NCBI GenBank assembly: GCA_019671135.1
Contig: JAHRHY010000002.1
Location: 2,480,001 to 2,544,000 of the forward strand
From: Linnemannia hyalina
Lineage: Eukaryota > Mortierellomycota > Mortierellomycetes > Mortierellales > Mortierellaceae
Length of the DNA: 64,000 bases
Direction of reading: 5' to 3'
Shown: positions 10,686-20,950 of the stretch, in pieces
Layout: every line of letters begins with the position of its first letter
Position numbering within the stretch: position 1 is the first letter of the stretch
Position numbers and translations under genes: made by a program
Notes under the pieces: generated by a model
Database searches by the model: none
The model's input: the letters and a program-made list of their open reading frames with translations, nothing else
What the model was told of the DNA's origin: nothing

Positions 10686-12834
10686 GGGGTTGTTTTCTTC
10701 TTTTGCCTTCTCTGGCTTCGCTCCCTTTTCTGGGGCCATGTTTTCTTTCATCATCTTGAATGCATAATACATTTCGTTTTGCATCTGGATTTTTGATTTT
10801 TCCATTGCGATAGCCACCGTGTACGCTACCACTGTTGTCTCTGCGATTCTGTCCTCCAGCGCTGTCATTTGTGTTTCTTTCGCCTCTTCTGATTTTTTTG
10901 CTCTGTTCTCTGCTGCGACCCGCATTTTATTTTGTTCTTGCATCTCTTTAATAGTTGCGTCCTGTTTTTGGATCATTAGCAGCAAGTCGTTGTAACTGGG
11001 CTGCTGATCTTTCCCACTTACCTGGGCCAGCTGGGTTCCCTTGGTTTGTTTGCCTGTGTTCTGGAGCCCTTGTTTCACCTGGGCGCTGTATGTCAGGCCT
11101 GCTTGAGTTGGTTGAGCAGAGGTTTGCATTTTGGGTATGGGGCCATTGTTGCGGTTTTTGTTATAGTCGATGGGGGGGGGGGGGGGGGGCAGGCGCTCTT
11201 AGTGAGTACGCCTTCGCGATGCTTCGCACGCGGTGCTCTTTGCGTGCGGTCATCTCGGGGCATGATGTTTGGGCGATCCACACTCACTACATAATTTTGT
11301 TCCCATGTCCATCCAGGTCATCCTTGGATCTGTTTCATTAATGAAACATTCCTTACTTGTCAGCTTATAAAACGCCTCTTGAATTGTGAACGAAAAAAAC
11401 GCCTCTCTTTTTCTGAAGGTGGAGTTGCGGTGTAACAGAGCAATTGTTCACTGTCTCGCACAAACCTTTCAGCATTAGCGGAGTTGTGCCTCTTGGCAGG
11501 TTGGTGAGCTTGCGGACAAAATCCTTGTGAAAGGTACTGTTGTCGTTGCCGAGTCTAGTGATGCGGCCTGAGTGCGTCCCAATGAATACCACTGCCTTTT
11601 GTCTTCACTGAAGATCCTTGACCTGGCTATCGTTGTCGAGGGTCACCATCGCGGTCAATAATCCTCCGTACTTGTTTGGGGAGAGGCGTATATGTTCAAC
11701 CTTTCCCTCGGGGTTGAACATGCCTTCGGTCTTGGCCTTGGTGGAGTCAAAATATAGGGGGAAAATGAATGACGAGAAAGAAGGTGGTTGTTGACCCGTT
11801 TATTGAGCACACTAATAAATAGAGAATTATTCGTCAAATAAAAACTAACCCTGTATTTCGTCAGTGGTGTTGCTCATGAGAGAGGAGATCTCGATCTGCC
11901 GACCTCTGTTCTCAGCGATTTGAAAGTCAATGTAGAGTTCTAATCGTGCTGGTTTGGTTGTCTTTCTGTTGGAGTTACCGAGATCCTTGTCGCCGTTGTC
12001 ATGGGCCATCTCGGAGCCTTTATCGTTTACGCCGGGGATTGTTGCCTCTGTTGGTTTGTTGAAGGCCAAGTCGAGGAGATAGTTCTTTGACTGCTCGTCG
12101 CTGAGGGTGACAGAGATACTTCCCGGTGATTTGACTGTCGATTTGGAGGTAACGGATAATGGGTTTGCCGATGAGAGTAACCAGTCCTCCCAGTTTGTAG
12201 GCCAAATCGTTGAGAATGTCTCCGGTGGCTCCGGGGTCATCGGTCCAAAAGTCAGCTGCCTTGAGGATTAACTCCTGGATGCCGGTGTCGAAGATAATTT
12301 TCTCCATCTCTTTTGCTTGCGGTTGCTGGTCCTCCGTGCTGTTGGGGGTGAGCGCTGCGCTTTTGACGTCCTTGTGGGTTTCTCCAGACGTCATGTCTTC
12401 GTCTTCCGAGCGTGGCAGGTATAGGACGCTGCCGCTCGGCTGCTTGATGCCGCGTAATTGTTGTTGGTGTTGATGTCCGGGCATGTTGGGACTGGGAGCG
12501 TTGGTGTGGTAGGCGGTTTTGAGGCATGTAGGGTGTTGGTTTCCGATGGAGGGGGGTTGATAACTGCCGGAATATGTTCGTGGTGACCCTTTTTTGGGTG
12601 TGTTGAGATGAGGAACGTGTGTTTCGGGGGAAAAAGTAGATGAAGATGACACTGTGAATGTTGTGATTCCAAATGCTGCGTCGATGCCCCTGAAGGATCG
12701 ATGCAGAGCTGGGAACTTGAGGAAAAGTTGTTGAAATCAGATGCTCGCACTTGTCTGCGAAAAAAAGGTTGGGCTGGATCCAATGTACCAATGATGTGCT
12801 TGCTCAGTGTGATTAAATGCTCAAACTCTCGCAT
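10686..12834 (-). pseudogene. LINE-A ORF1 (RNA-binding/zinc-knuckle protein), broken
   Basis: An ATG at 12834 opens a frame beginning MREFEHLITLSKHIIGTL, just inside the repeat R boundary. The reading frame then shifts twice (about 12650 and 12150-12240). Ser/Pro/Gln-rich sequence comes first. An RRM-like segment follows (VEHIRLSPNKYGGLL then AMVTLDNDSQVKDLQ, about 11740-11590). A CCHC-type knuckle LCSECGSPKHHAPR (about 11250-11292) has a TGA where the last Cys is expected. A coiled-coil tail (MIQKQDATIKEMQEQNKM) ends KAKEENNP-stop at 10686. The order resembles ORF1 proteins of fungal LINEs. An 18-20-nt G run near 11170-11190 adds uncertainty. Confidence 0.65.
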
Positions 12835-12849
12835 TTGCCTTGGCCCATT

Positions 12850-13530
12850 TCCACTTTCGATTCGCTTTGCATATTCTTTTTCTTACAATAACCGGCGCCC
12901 ATGAAAGTTCTATTCCACATTTCCTTTTCATGCACTTTGCCAAGTCTTTCCCCTAACGTTTCCGACGCCCATGCGCGTTTCCAGCTGTAGCTGTATTTCT
13001 GCATTCATGTCGGTTACAAGAATACAGCATAGAGAGGATGATGGGTATGCATTGGAGAATAAATACCTGGGGAAGAGCGAGAGGATGGTATTCGACATCA
13101 ACGGAGGTATAGGGGAAAATGAATTGCGAGAACTGCTCTTTAGATAATGCACGTGATATGGCGCAGACTTGGGGGAAGCGGTGTAGAACAAACTAAACTG
13201 TGATGTAAAAAAAACCTAATTGAATGATTATTTCTGTATCGGATGGCACATCAACTATACACAACTTGCACATGGTTCTTTGAAAGAGGAGGGGTCATTG
13301 TCAATTGCTTTGTTCAATTCATCGCCGACCCCCAGTCGAACTGGCAGGCCATACATCTCGCACATGCTTGCCAATCGCATAGTATATGGCCCACCTTGAT
13401 TAGAAGGGTGATCGCAGGAAGCGCCGGAAACATGAGGACGAGCAGTGGGGAATACAGGGATAATCAGAAGAGATAAGAGAAACCAGAAAAACAAGACCTA
13501 GTTTGACACATTATCCTGCCCACCGTTTTC
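12850..13530 (-). repeat. Repeat R, right copy
   Basis: Inverted counterpart of 7146-8225. The block 13165-13530 is about 93 percent identical by eye to 7146-7525. A segment near 13000-13055 matches 7868-7922. The inner end near 12890-12985 has the repeated CATGGGCG motif about 70 bp apart. It lies immediately upstream of the LINE-A copy 2 ORF1 start, so it could be that element's 5' leader. Confidence 0.7.
13255..13494 (-). other. Coding-like segment inside repeat R, unrecognised
   Basis: An open frame of about 79 codons without an ATG start. It ends DELNKAIDNDPSSFKEPCAS then CV-stop, preceded by MRLASMCEMYGLPVRLGVG. The same protein trace is seen in the left repeat copy (7250-7426), where a 1-nt loss and a 2-nt gain shift the frame. 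Conservation in two copies suggests former coding function, perhaps a terminal exon. I do not recognise the family. Confidence 0.35.
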
Positions 13531-14289
13531 GTGTAGACGGATTTTTTTTTTGTCTTTTATAGATTTTTTATATGTGTCGCTTTAGGAGCTAAGTGAGCTA
13601 ATTCAGAGTAAACTGAAGAGAAGAAGGGGAGAAGGAAGAAAGAAAGGAAACGAGAAGAGAAAGAGAGGCAGAGCGAATGGTGCGGTAATGGCGAAGACCG
13701 TAACTAACGCCAAGAAGAAGGAAAGAAAAGGTAAGACAAGTTGGGTCTGAGATCTGATTCTGTGATCAGGGGCACTAAAAAAAAAAGGAGGGAAGATGCG
13801 AATGATGAAAAAAGGAGACAAGGTTACCTGTGGGAACAAAAGGAAAAGAATGGTAGCAAAAGAAGGTCAGCATCACCGGTAAAAGAAAAGCGAGGTTGTT
13901 AATAGGATAAAGACATAGGATAAAGGAGTGAAAGGCAATCTTTGGATGGGAAGATGTTGTCAACCACATCGACGTTGAAGCCGATCCATCGGACAAATCG
14001 GGCAACCAAAATGCTGGAAAGAAGAAACGATGGAAGAAAAAGGAGACGCGTAGAAAGAGAAAAGGAAAATGATGAGAAGGCAAGCAAACACATAAACAAA
14101 CTAGATGCCGCCCTTGCCATGAAGCCATTTTCTATCCGCACCTCTGACGTTTGATGCACTGCGTTGCTTTTTGTGGAGAGAAAAAAACTTGAATCCAGGT
14201 AGAAAATGAGCAGCCAGCTATGTCCTTCCACCTCTCTCACTGACAGGCTCGGTTGAATTCGCCCTTTCAACAACAGCAACAATTACCAC

Positions 14290-14821
14290 CACTACTACTG
14301 CTACTCGACATCATCCTCGTCTACAGCTTCACAATTTTTCAGGTCTTGTCAAGCATCTCGTTTGGATTCTCAGCTCCCTGGAAGAAGACTCTGTCTACCG
14401 ACTCACCCCTTTTTCTCCTTCGCCATTTGACTTCGTCTAAACAGGATTATCAACCCGTCCGCACCGTGGTCGCCTGGCACTCGTCCTGGCCTTCAAATCT
14501 GTCGCACACCAGGTCGCTGGTTCTGCAGGACAACGCCTTGCCTTTCCTCTCTGCTGTTTTATAACATATCGGAGCGTTGAGAACCAGTACAAGGGTAGCA
14601 AGCTGTTCAGGGCTCTGAAGATGCTTCAGGCCAAGATCAGGGAACAGGAGCCGCTTTTCTACTCGGACAGCCAAAACAACAACAGACGCAACCTCTTTCA
14701 AGTCTGGACGGTCAAGATCAACTCTTCAGCAGTCCTTCGATTGTTCTACCTCCACTTTTGGTCCGCAAGCCTTGGCAGCACTCAACACTCTTCCCTTATT
14801 CCCTTTTTCGAGCTCCCTTAA
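14290..14821 (+). other. Uncharacterised coding-like frame, possible gene remnant
   Basis: One plus-strand frame reads GLVKHLVWILSSLEEDSVYR, meets a TAA at about 14441, then continues open for about 125 codons. That stretch includes GRLALVLAFKSVAHQVAG and YRSVENQYKGSKLFRALKML, to a stop at 14821. No family was recognised, and no ATG lies near its start. Downstream (14860-15230) two frames are open at once, which argues against ordinary coding. It may be a decayed gene, exons of an unresolved gene, or chance. Confidence 0.25.
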
Positions 14822-15670
14822 CTAATCTCTCGATCATCGGCGAACACTCAACCCCAACTCCTCGAGCTGATTGGAACTTTGACAAGTCCCCTTTCCTTCT
14901 TGGAGGACCTTTATCTACAGGAGGGCCATGCTTCCAGCTGGAAGATCTGATTGTCTTTCTTGGATTGACTATAACAAGCGTTGTCTTGGTCGATTACGAG
15001 CTTTCACCTCGAGGACCATCCACATTATTGGCCACGACCCCGCGTACCTCTGTTACAGATGTCAACCTTGTTGGAGTCAGCACTGAGCAGGATGAAAGAG
15101 TCTCAGGATGGGCTGCACAGGAGTCTGAGAATATTGCTTATGGCGCCTCAGACTTGTTTCTCTGCTGCCGTTGTCAAGGGTCATTCCACAGCGTTAGCTA
15201 CAGCAGCGGTTAGTACTGTCCACCATAAATAAAACGCACCCTACTATCAACCTTCAGTCTTCAACTTTCAACCTCCTTACTTCTTTGCCTTTGATCGACG
15301 GGAGGTAAAAAAAAAACATTGTATGACCACGAGGACCTGCCTCGGCTGTTTTCGATTATTCTACAAGTCGCGTTTGAGAAGCGTATATATGGAAGTCATT
15401 ACCTTTCGGAAATCAAACAAAAAAAAAACCAACAAGTCGTGTTCTTCAATGCTCGTCTGTTTTACTATTGCTTTTTTCCAACCACTCCTCGCCGCAACGA
15501 TCCACCTCATACTCCTCGACTTCCAGCCGAGACGCGCTCAAAGGTAAAGAACAAGCAGAGGAGAAGAAGAACAACCTATTAGAGTTTAGAAATTAAAGAT
15601 CAGAGAGAAAGATATGGTCAGCTCAGTCAGGTCCAGAGCGACTTTTTTTCGCCCATTGGATCCCCTTCCA

Positions 15671-15855
15671 GGGTGCAAGTCGACCAAGCCTTCCTGTCCA
15701 AACCATGTCCAACTGATCGAGTGCCGCGCGTTCTTATACCACCTGTCCTCGAGTTTGGCTAGAACCCTCTAGTACCGCTGAGGGAGCGAAGCACTCCCAC
15801 CTATCCCACACCATTGTCCATGGTAGGACAGGAAGGGTTGGTCGACTTGCGCCAC
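15671..15855. repeat. Imperfect inverted repeat (about 41-bp arms, about 103-bp loop)
   Basis: The left arm 15671-15711 contains GCAAGTCGACCAAGCCTTCC. The right arm 15815-15855 carries the complementary sequence with a few mismatches and one gap. Transcribed, it would fold into a long hairpin. Confidence 0.8.
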
Positions 15856-17447
15856 TTTCCTGCGATCCAGTGAAAGAAAACAAATTGATTCATCCCATCC
15901 TTCATCGCTGAGCATGCACACAAATCGTCAGCTATATACATGCCTTTAGTCTTGTGCAAGAGGTTCTTGAGCCGCTGCCGCCAGACAGATGCAGACCCGC
16001 GATCATGCATAAACCGCCAGAGCGAGATGGGGACCTTGAGAGAGCGAGGACCTGAGAGTCGTGCTAATCGTTACCTTCATACAAAAGTATACAGGGGTGG
16101 GGAGTGTGGTGAGGAGAATGGGAAAAGAAGGAAGAAGAGACCTCTTTAGTTTGGCTGATCGTTTTCCTGCCTCAGGGGATGAAGGAGGAAGCTGGATTTG
16201 TCCCCTGCTCGTTCACAAGAATAAGCAAGATAATGCTCCAATCACTCGTGCGCACAACAAAACACAAAGGACTAGCACGGGCGTAGTCGTGTCTTTTGCA
16301 TTCATCAGAATGAGTTCGTTCAACTCTAATCCTGTCGCAACCACCATCTTGTCTCGACTTGAGGATTTGAGGAGCAGCCGATATCTGCCTGAGAACAAAA
16401 AGGGGAAAGAAAAAAAAAAGTAAAGACGAATCAGGGAAGCAACCACCGTGGTGCGAGGGAGAAAAATGGGGGAAAGTTGAAGAGGAAGAAGAGAGGAGGA
16501 GAAGCGGAAAGGTATAGTCGTTTTTTTTCGACATGTCTTTGACACAACCACACTTGCAAGATCTCATTCGGTCTTGTGTTGTTTTGGAAGTACGACAACT
16601 GGAAGAAAGACTGAGCCATTTGTACAAAAAGAACAATGAATGTCTTGAGAGGCAGCCGAGAGCCCTCTTCAGAACAACGCAAGAATGCAGAAGTTGGCAA
16701 GACGACCAAGAGACAGGAGACAAGGAGAAAGAAAAGAAAACAAGAAAGCACAGAGAAAAAAAAAAGAGTGAAAATGCAAAGGATGAAAAGCGCAGTTCAA
16801 AGTCGCTCATTCACGACCACGGCCTGGCGAAGTGCATTGATTGAGAACAGAAGAGACATGGACCAAGAAAAGAGAAAAAAGAACAACGGTAGGAGCAGGA
16901 CGACCATTCTGAGGATTCGGCTGCTTCTTTCGAGTCAGCCTCCCGTCATTGTGGTGTCTTCCTCAAACTGCTTGAGGGGTGTAGGAGACGAGTCTGGTAG
17001 CGTGTGGAGAGAAGAGGGAGGAGGGGAAGAGGGAAGAAAGGGAAGAGGAAAGAAGGGGAAGAAAGGAAGTGGGGATTAAGGACAAAGAAGAGGAGAGGAT
17101 CGGTCTTTCTCATGCCAATTGATCTTGTTTTGCGGGACTGCGCTCTGTTTGTCTGTTTGTCAGAGTCTCCTTCCTACTTTGGTCGAGTTTTTCTCCAGGC
17201 TCTTCGCTTCGTTGCTCTTTTTCCCTTCACTCTTCACCTGTCTCTCTCCTCGACACTCTCCTCTCTCCACTCTTCCCACCCTACTCCGGTCACTCAACAG
17301 ACACCATAATCCCCTTGACCCCGACCATGACAAGAATGATGCCCTCACAAGGATCACTCACCAACAACCAAGAGACTGTCGGACTCATCAGTATGGACTC
17401 ACTCAGACAAAGAATTGTTGCTACCTTGGAGCGACGTCTCTGTGCTG

Positions 17448-19443
17448 ATGGAACCCTTTCTACCCGCGACTAACAACAACTGTCCTTGTCCTTCTTTGCT
17501 GCTGGGAATAGTTGTCTCTGACTCTCCCTCTCATAGGAACCTCACGCCCCCTCAGCCCAACCACTTCAACATCACCCGCTCAAAAGTCGTGTCTTCATCC
17601 GTCGACATCACTCGTACAACCGCAACCTTCTCTCGGGATCACTCTCTGGTCTTTGTCGTCTTGCTCACCACCAACGAGTCAACACAGGGCACAACTTTGA
17701 TCGAGCGTCAGGAGTCTGTCCTCGGAGCCATCGCAGATACCTTCGGTCAAGAATTGCTTGATGCCCGTCAAAAGGACGCTATTCACTGTCCATTGGAGAG
17801 CAACCAGCCGGAGCAGGAAAAATCAACAGCCGTTGGGACTACTCACGACTACCAAGAGAGCACACAGATCAATGGAACAAAGGCTGAGGCAGCAGAGGAC
17901 AGAGAGGTCTACGATGGACGGACACCTTGCAAGGGCGAAGTTCATTACATCAGAGTCCCCGGACAGACGCGGTTCCAGCCGGTGATTTCGGTTCACAACG
18001 TTCATACTTTGATCGAACCAATCATCACCTATACCCAACCTTCCGAATCACCAGCAACAGCTGCAACAGCAACGGACCCGGTCAGTTTGGCCCTGGATGC
18101 CCTCTACTCGAGTCGGCCTTCGTTCGTGCTCCCCATCGATGGTTTCCAGGTTATGCGGGATGTGTATCATCTCATCGACCTCGCTAATGCGCACGATGCC
18201 CTGCTCTCGGACAAGGGGCAATTGTGCGAAATCGCGACGGCGCCAACGTCCGCTGCGGAATCTAAATTAATGAATGAGCGAGGTCAGCACTGCTGGAAGA
18301 GTGTGCGGCACGCCGTCAAGGTGATAGAAGAAGCCGTCCGCCGTTACGGGTATGTCATTCCCTTTCTCTCGTTTCTCTTATACTCTGGCACAGTTATATC
18401 ACTTTCTAGATATCACACAACTTGCTGAGCCGCATTTTTTGGTTCATGTCATTTGCAACTCTGTTTGCGCGTATCTTCGTCTTTCATAGACCTGCCGGCA
18501 TCTCGCTTTCGTTCAATGGAGGCAAGGACTGCACAGTACTCTTGCATCTCTTTGTCGCTGTCCTCTACAAGATCCATGGCACTGAACAGCAGCAACATAC
18601 ACCCCCAGATACCCCCCAGCATGAGCAACAGAGGCCGCCTCATCCTCAACGCTATCCCATTGCCTCCATCTATGTCACCGATAAGAACCCGTTCGGTCAG
18701 GTTGAGCGTTTTGTTGACGACGAGATCGAAAGATACAACTTGAACTTGGTCAGGATACCAGGACCCATGAAGAAAGCACTCGAGGAATACAACCGGCTCA
18801 ATGGCAATGTTAATGCCATTATGGTTGGAACTCGTCGCGACGATCCCCATGGAGGTAATGAGAGATCTGTAGTATTGGTTTCCCATTAGAAATATTCATG
18901 GCGTGATATGTGTGTGTGGAAAGGTCTCTCTAACCCGATCATTCGATCATTGTCGCACCGCTTTTAGGTCCATTGAAGCCATTCACACCATGCGACCCCT
19001 CCTGGCCACCTTTTATGCGGATTCACCCAATTTTGGATTGGACATATCACGATATCTGGACCTTTTTGAGGGCGATCAATGTGCCTTACTGTGGGCTGTA
19101 CGATCTTGGCTACACATCTCTCGGGGGACGGGACAACACTTTCCCAAATCCTGAACTGAGACGCCTGAGCATTGGACCTTTTTTCGACACTGCGGCTATC
19201 TCACATTTGAAGGAGCTTGGCCCAGGAGCTGGGGTCGCCAATCTGGAGGATACTGTTCGCGAGCAGGTGATCAAGACCTACTGCTTCGGAAATGGAAGCG
19301 CGAACAACGTCGAGAGGGATGCGCAGCTGTTGCAGCAGTTTCACCAGGTCGATCAGACTGTTGATCGTTTGGAGGAGAACTTTTTGTTTGGGCCTGCATG
19401 GAAGCTGTCTGGAGGAGAGAGTGAGCGTTGTGGACGGTCATAG
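17448..19443 (+). CDS. FAD1: FAD synthase (FMN adenylyltransferase), FLAD1-like two-domain form
   Basis: Three exons: 17448-18349, 18490-18854 and 18968-19443, giving about 580 aa from the first ATG of exon 1. The C-terminal PAPS-reductase-like domain is clear. It has the PP-loop [17 protein letters not shown], then [60 protein letters not shown] and a terminal [15 protein letters not shown]. The N-terminal third resembles the molybdopterin-binding-like domain of animal FLAD1 only in parts ([28 protein letters not shown]), and its SGGIGPTHD-type motif is absent. About 77 extra residues separate the NP motif from AWKL. FAD synthase makes FAD from FMN and ATP. The true start is uncertain; an upstream exon could exist. 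Confidence 0.85.
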
Positions 19444-19687
19444 TAGCAGACGAGTTAACGCTACACTCTATAGATTGCGAAGCAAAAGCCAGCGCCTTGC
19501 TAGATAATAGAACCTCTCTTCGCGAACAATTTCATGTGTGTGCCATTGAACGGAACGGGGACTGTGACGCGCTCGGATTTCGATCTGGTTGAAAAGGGGT
19601 ACAAATAGGCCGCCTTTTCCCTTTCCTTTTCTCTTTTACTCATCAACTCCCTCCCTCAAGACACCGAAACACACACATTCATTCACA

Positions 19688-20659
19688 ATGGCCACCATCC
19701 ACAACATCGTCCACTCCGACAACGCCCCTGCCGCCCTCGGCCCCTACTGTAAGCACGAAAACAAGACAGCATCAGGAAAGAACAGAGATGTCGACAAAGG
19801 CCATGGCCCTCTGTTCCTTCCTTTCTCTCATTCACTAGGAGGGGAACGCGCACAATGCCCTATATGATTTTAGTTCCCACGCTGTTTTTCTCTCGATACT
19901 CATTCATACTTTCTCTTTCCAACATCGCGATCTTTTATTATTTTGCTCATCCTCTTTTATAGCCCAGGCTATTGTTGCCAACGGTTTCGTCTTCTGCTCT
20001 GGCTCGATCGGCATCAACCCCCAGACTGGCGCCGTACCCGAGGGTGTCGAGGCCCAGACTGTAAGTTAAACACACGAACAGAAAAAGAAAGAAAATATAA
20101 TGCTGTTACCAGCCCTTGATCGTTGTCTTCACTATCCCCACTCTCCACAACGTACAACGGACGACCCAAGACGTGAGTGAGTCACTATGGTCATGATGCC
20201 ATATCTCGAGAGATTTTTTCATTACTGATTCCATGAGAAAATTTTGGGTTTTCGCTTTTGTGACTTACAGGAGCAAGTCTTTGCCAACATGGGCGCTGTC
20301 CTCAAGGGAGCCCACTCGTCGTTCGCCCAGATCGTCAAGACCACCGTCTTCTTGAAGGACCTCAAGGACTTTGATGCCGTCAACAAGATCTACGCCAAGG
20401 TATGTCTTTTCTTCTATGTATCATTACAGGGAGCCAATTCGAGAAGAACAATGAAGAAAACGAGCAACAAACGTCTGTCCTCCATGTGGATCAATTGCGC
20501 ACACCAACAACAGACAAGCCATCAATGATGCTAACATCAAGGTACTTTCAACAACCAACATAGAACATGGGTGGTGCTCTCCCTGCTCGCTCTTGCGTCG
20601 AGGTCGCTCGTCTCCCCAAGGATGTCTTGGTCGAGATTGAGTGCATCGCTACCGTTTAA
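19688..20659 (+). CDS. RidA/YjgF/UK114-family imine deaminase
   Basis: Four exons: 19688-19748, 19963-20060, 20271-20399 and 20564-20659, giving 127 aa, the usual length. Landmarks are [48 protein letters not shown] and [20 protein letters not shown]. The signature near the C-terminus, [20 protein letters not shown], contains the conserved active-site Arg. RidA proteins hydrolyse reactive enamine/imine intermediates made by PLP enzymes; fungal forms are cytosolic or mitochondrial. No targeting sequence is apparent here. The last exon is joined by the AG just before AACATGGGT. That skips the usual aromatic pair before PARS, so this junction is the least certain. No operon context is expected. 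Confidence 0.9.
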
Positions 20660-20950
20660 ACCTATCTACACGCATATCTCGCGCCTAGAAAGCTGCACAT
20701 ATTAAACAAACCAAAAACCACCTTGTACAAAGAACGAATGAACCATCCACTTGTACAATGCTCGTAATGAGTCCTTCTGTTCCCACAGCGAACAAACCTC
20801 ACAAAAGTTGAGACATGGGCACTATTGAATTGGTGGCACACTGTGGCGACAGTCACGATGTTGATTTTCGTCTCAAGTTTTTTTAAAGCAGCGGAGCATG
20901 CTCCCTTTTAACATTCACACCTCTTCACAACTGAATCTCTCACTTTCGCC

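Larger units (their letters stand above)
8229..12840 (-). mobile_element. LINE-A copy 2: near-complete but decayed non-LTR retrotransposon
   Basis: Reading on the minus strand from 12840, there is an ORF1 region with RNA-binding and zinc-knuckle traces (to 10686). Next come an apurinic-type endonuclease remnant (about 10460-10180) and a reverse transcriptase (about 10080-8229) with an FVDD box near 8960-8980. The order ORF1, endonuclease, RT identifies a LINE. Many stops and frameshifts are present and the middle of the endonuclease is gone. No RNase H domain remains. Homology to copy 1 covers 8229-9132. No poly(A) or target-site duplication is visible at either end; both ends instead meet repeat R. 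Confidence 0.8.
13531..17447. other. Gene-poor region, about 3.9 kb
   Basis: No recognised gene. 13600-14100 is purine-rich on the plus strand and 16400-17100 is A/G-rich, giving low-complexity ORFs. 15671-15855 holds an inverted repeat listed separately. 14290-14821 has one plus-strand frame that stays open apart from a TAA, also listed separately. The CT-rich 17200-17300 stretch may be the FAD synthase promoter. Confidence 0.45.

Noticed and set aside
13603..14282. Overlapping minus-strand Phe/Leu/Ser-rich ORFs
   Set aside because: They arise from a purine-rich plus strand; composition explains the apparent membrane proteins.
16172..16810. 212-codon minus-strand ORF
   Set aside because: Low-complexity Phe/Ser/Leu product of an A/G-rich tract; no domain recognised.
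17328..17474. Upstream ATG ORF before FAD synthase
   Set aside because: It ends in a stop before the conserved region and no convincing splice joins it; retained only as a possible alternative 5' exon.
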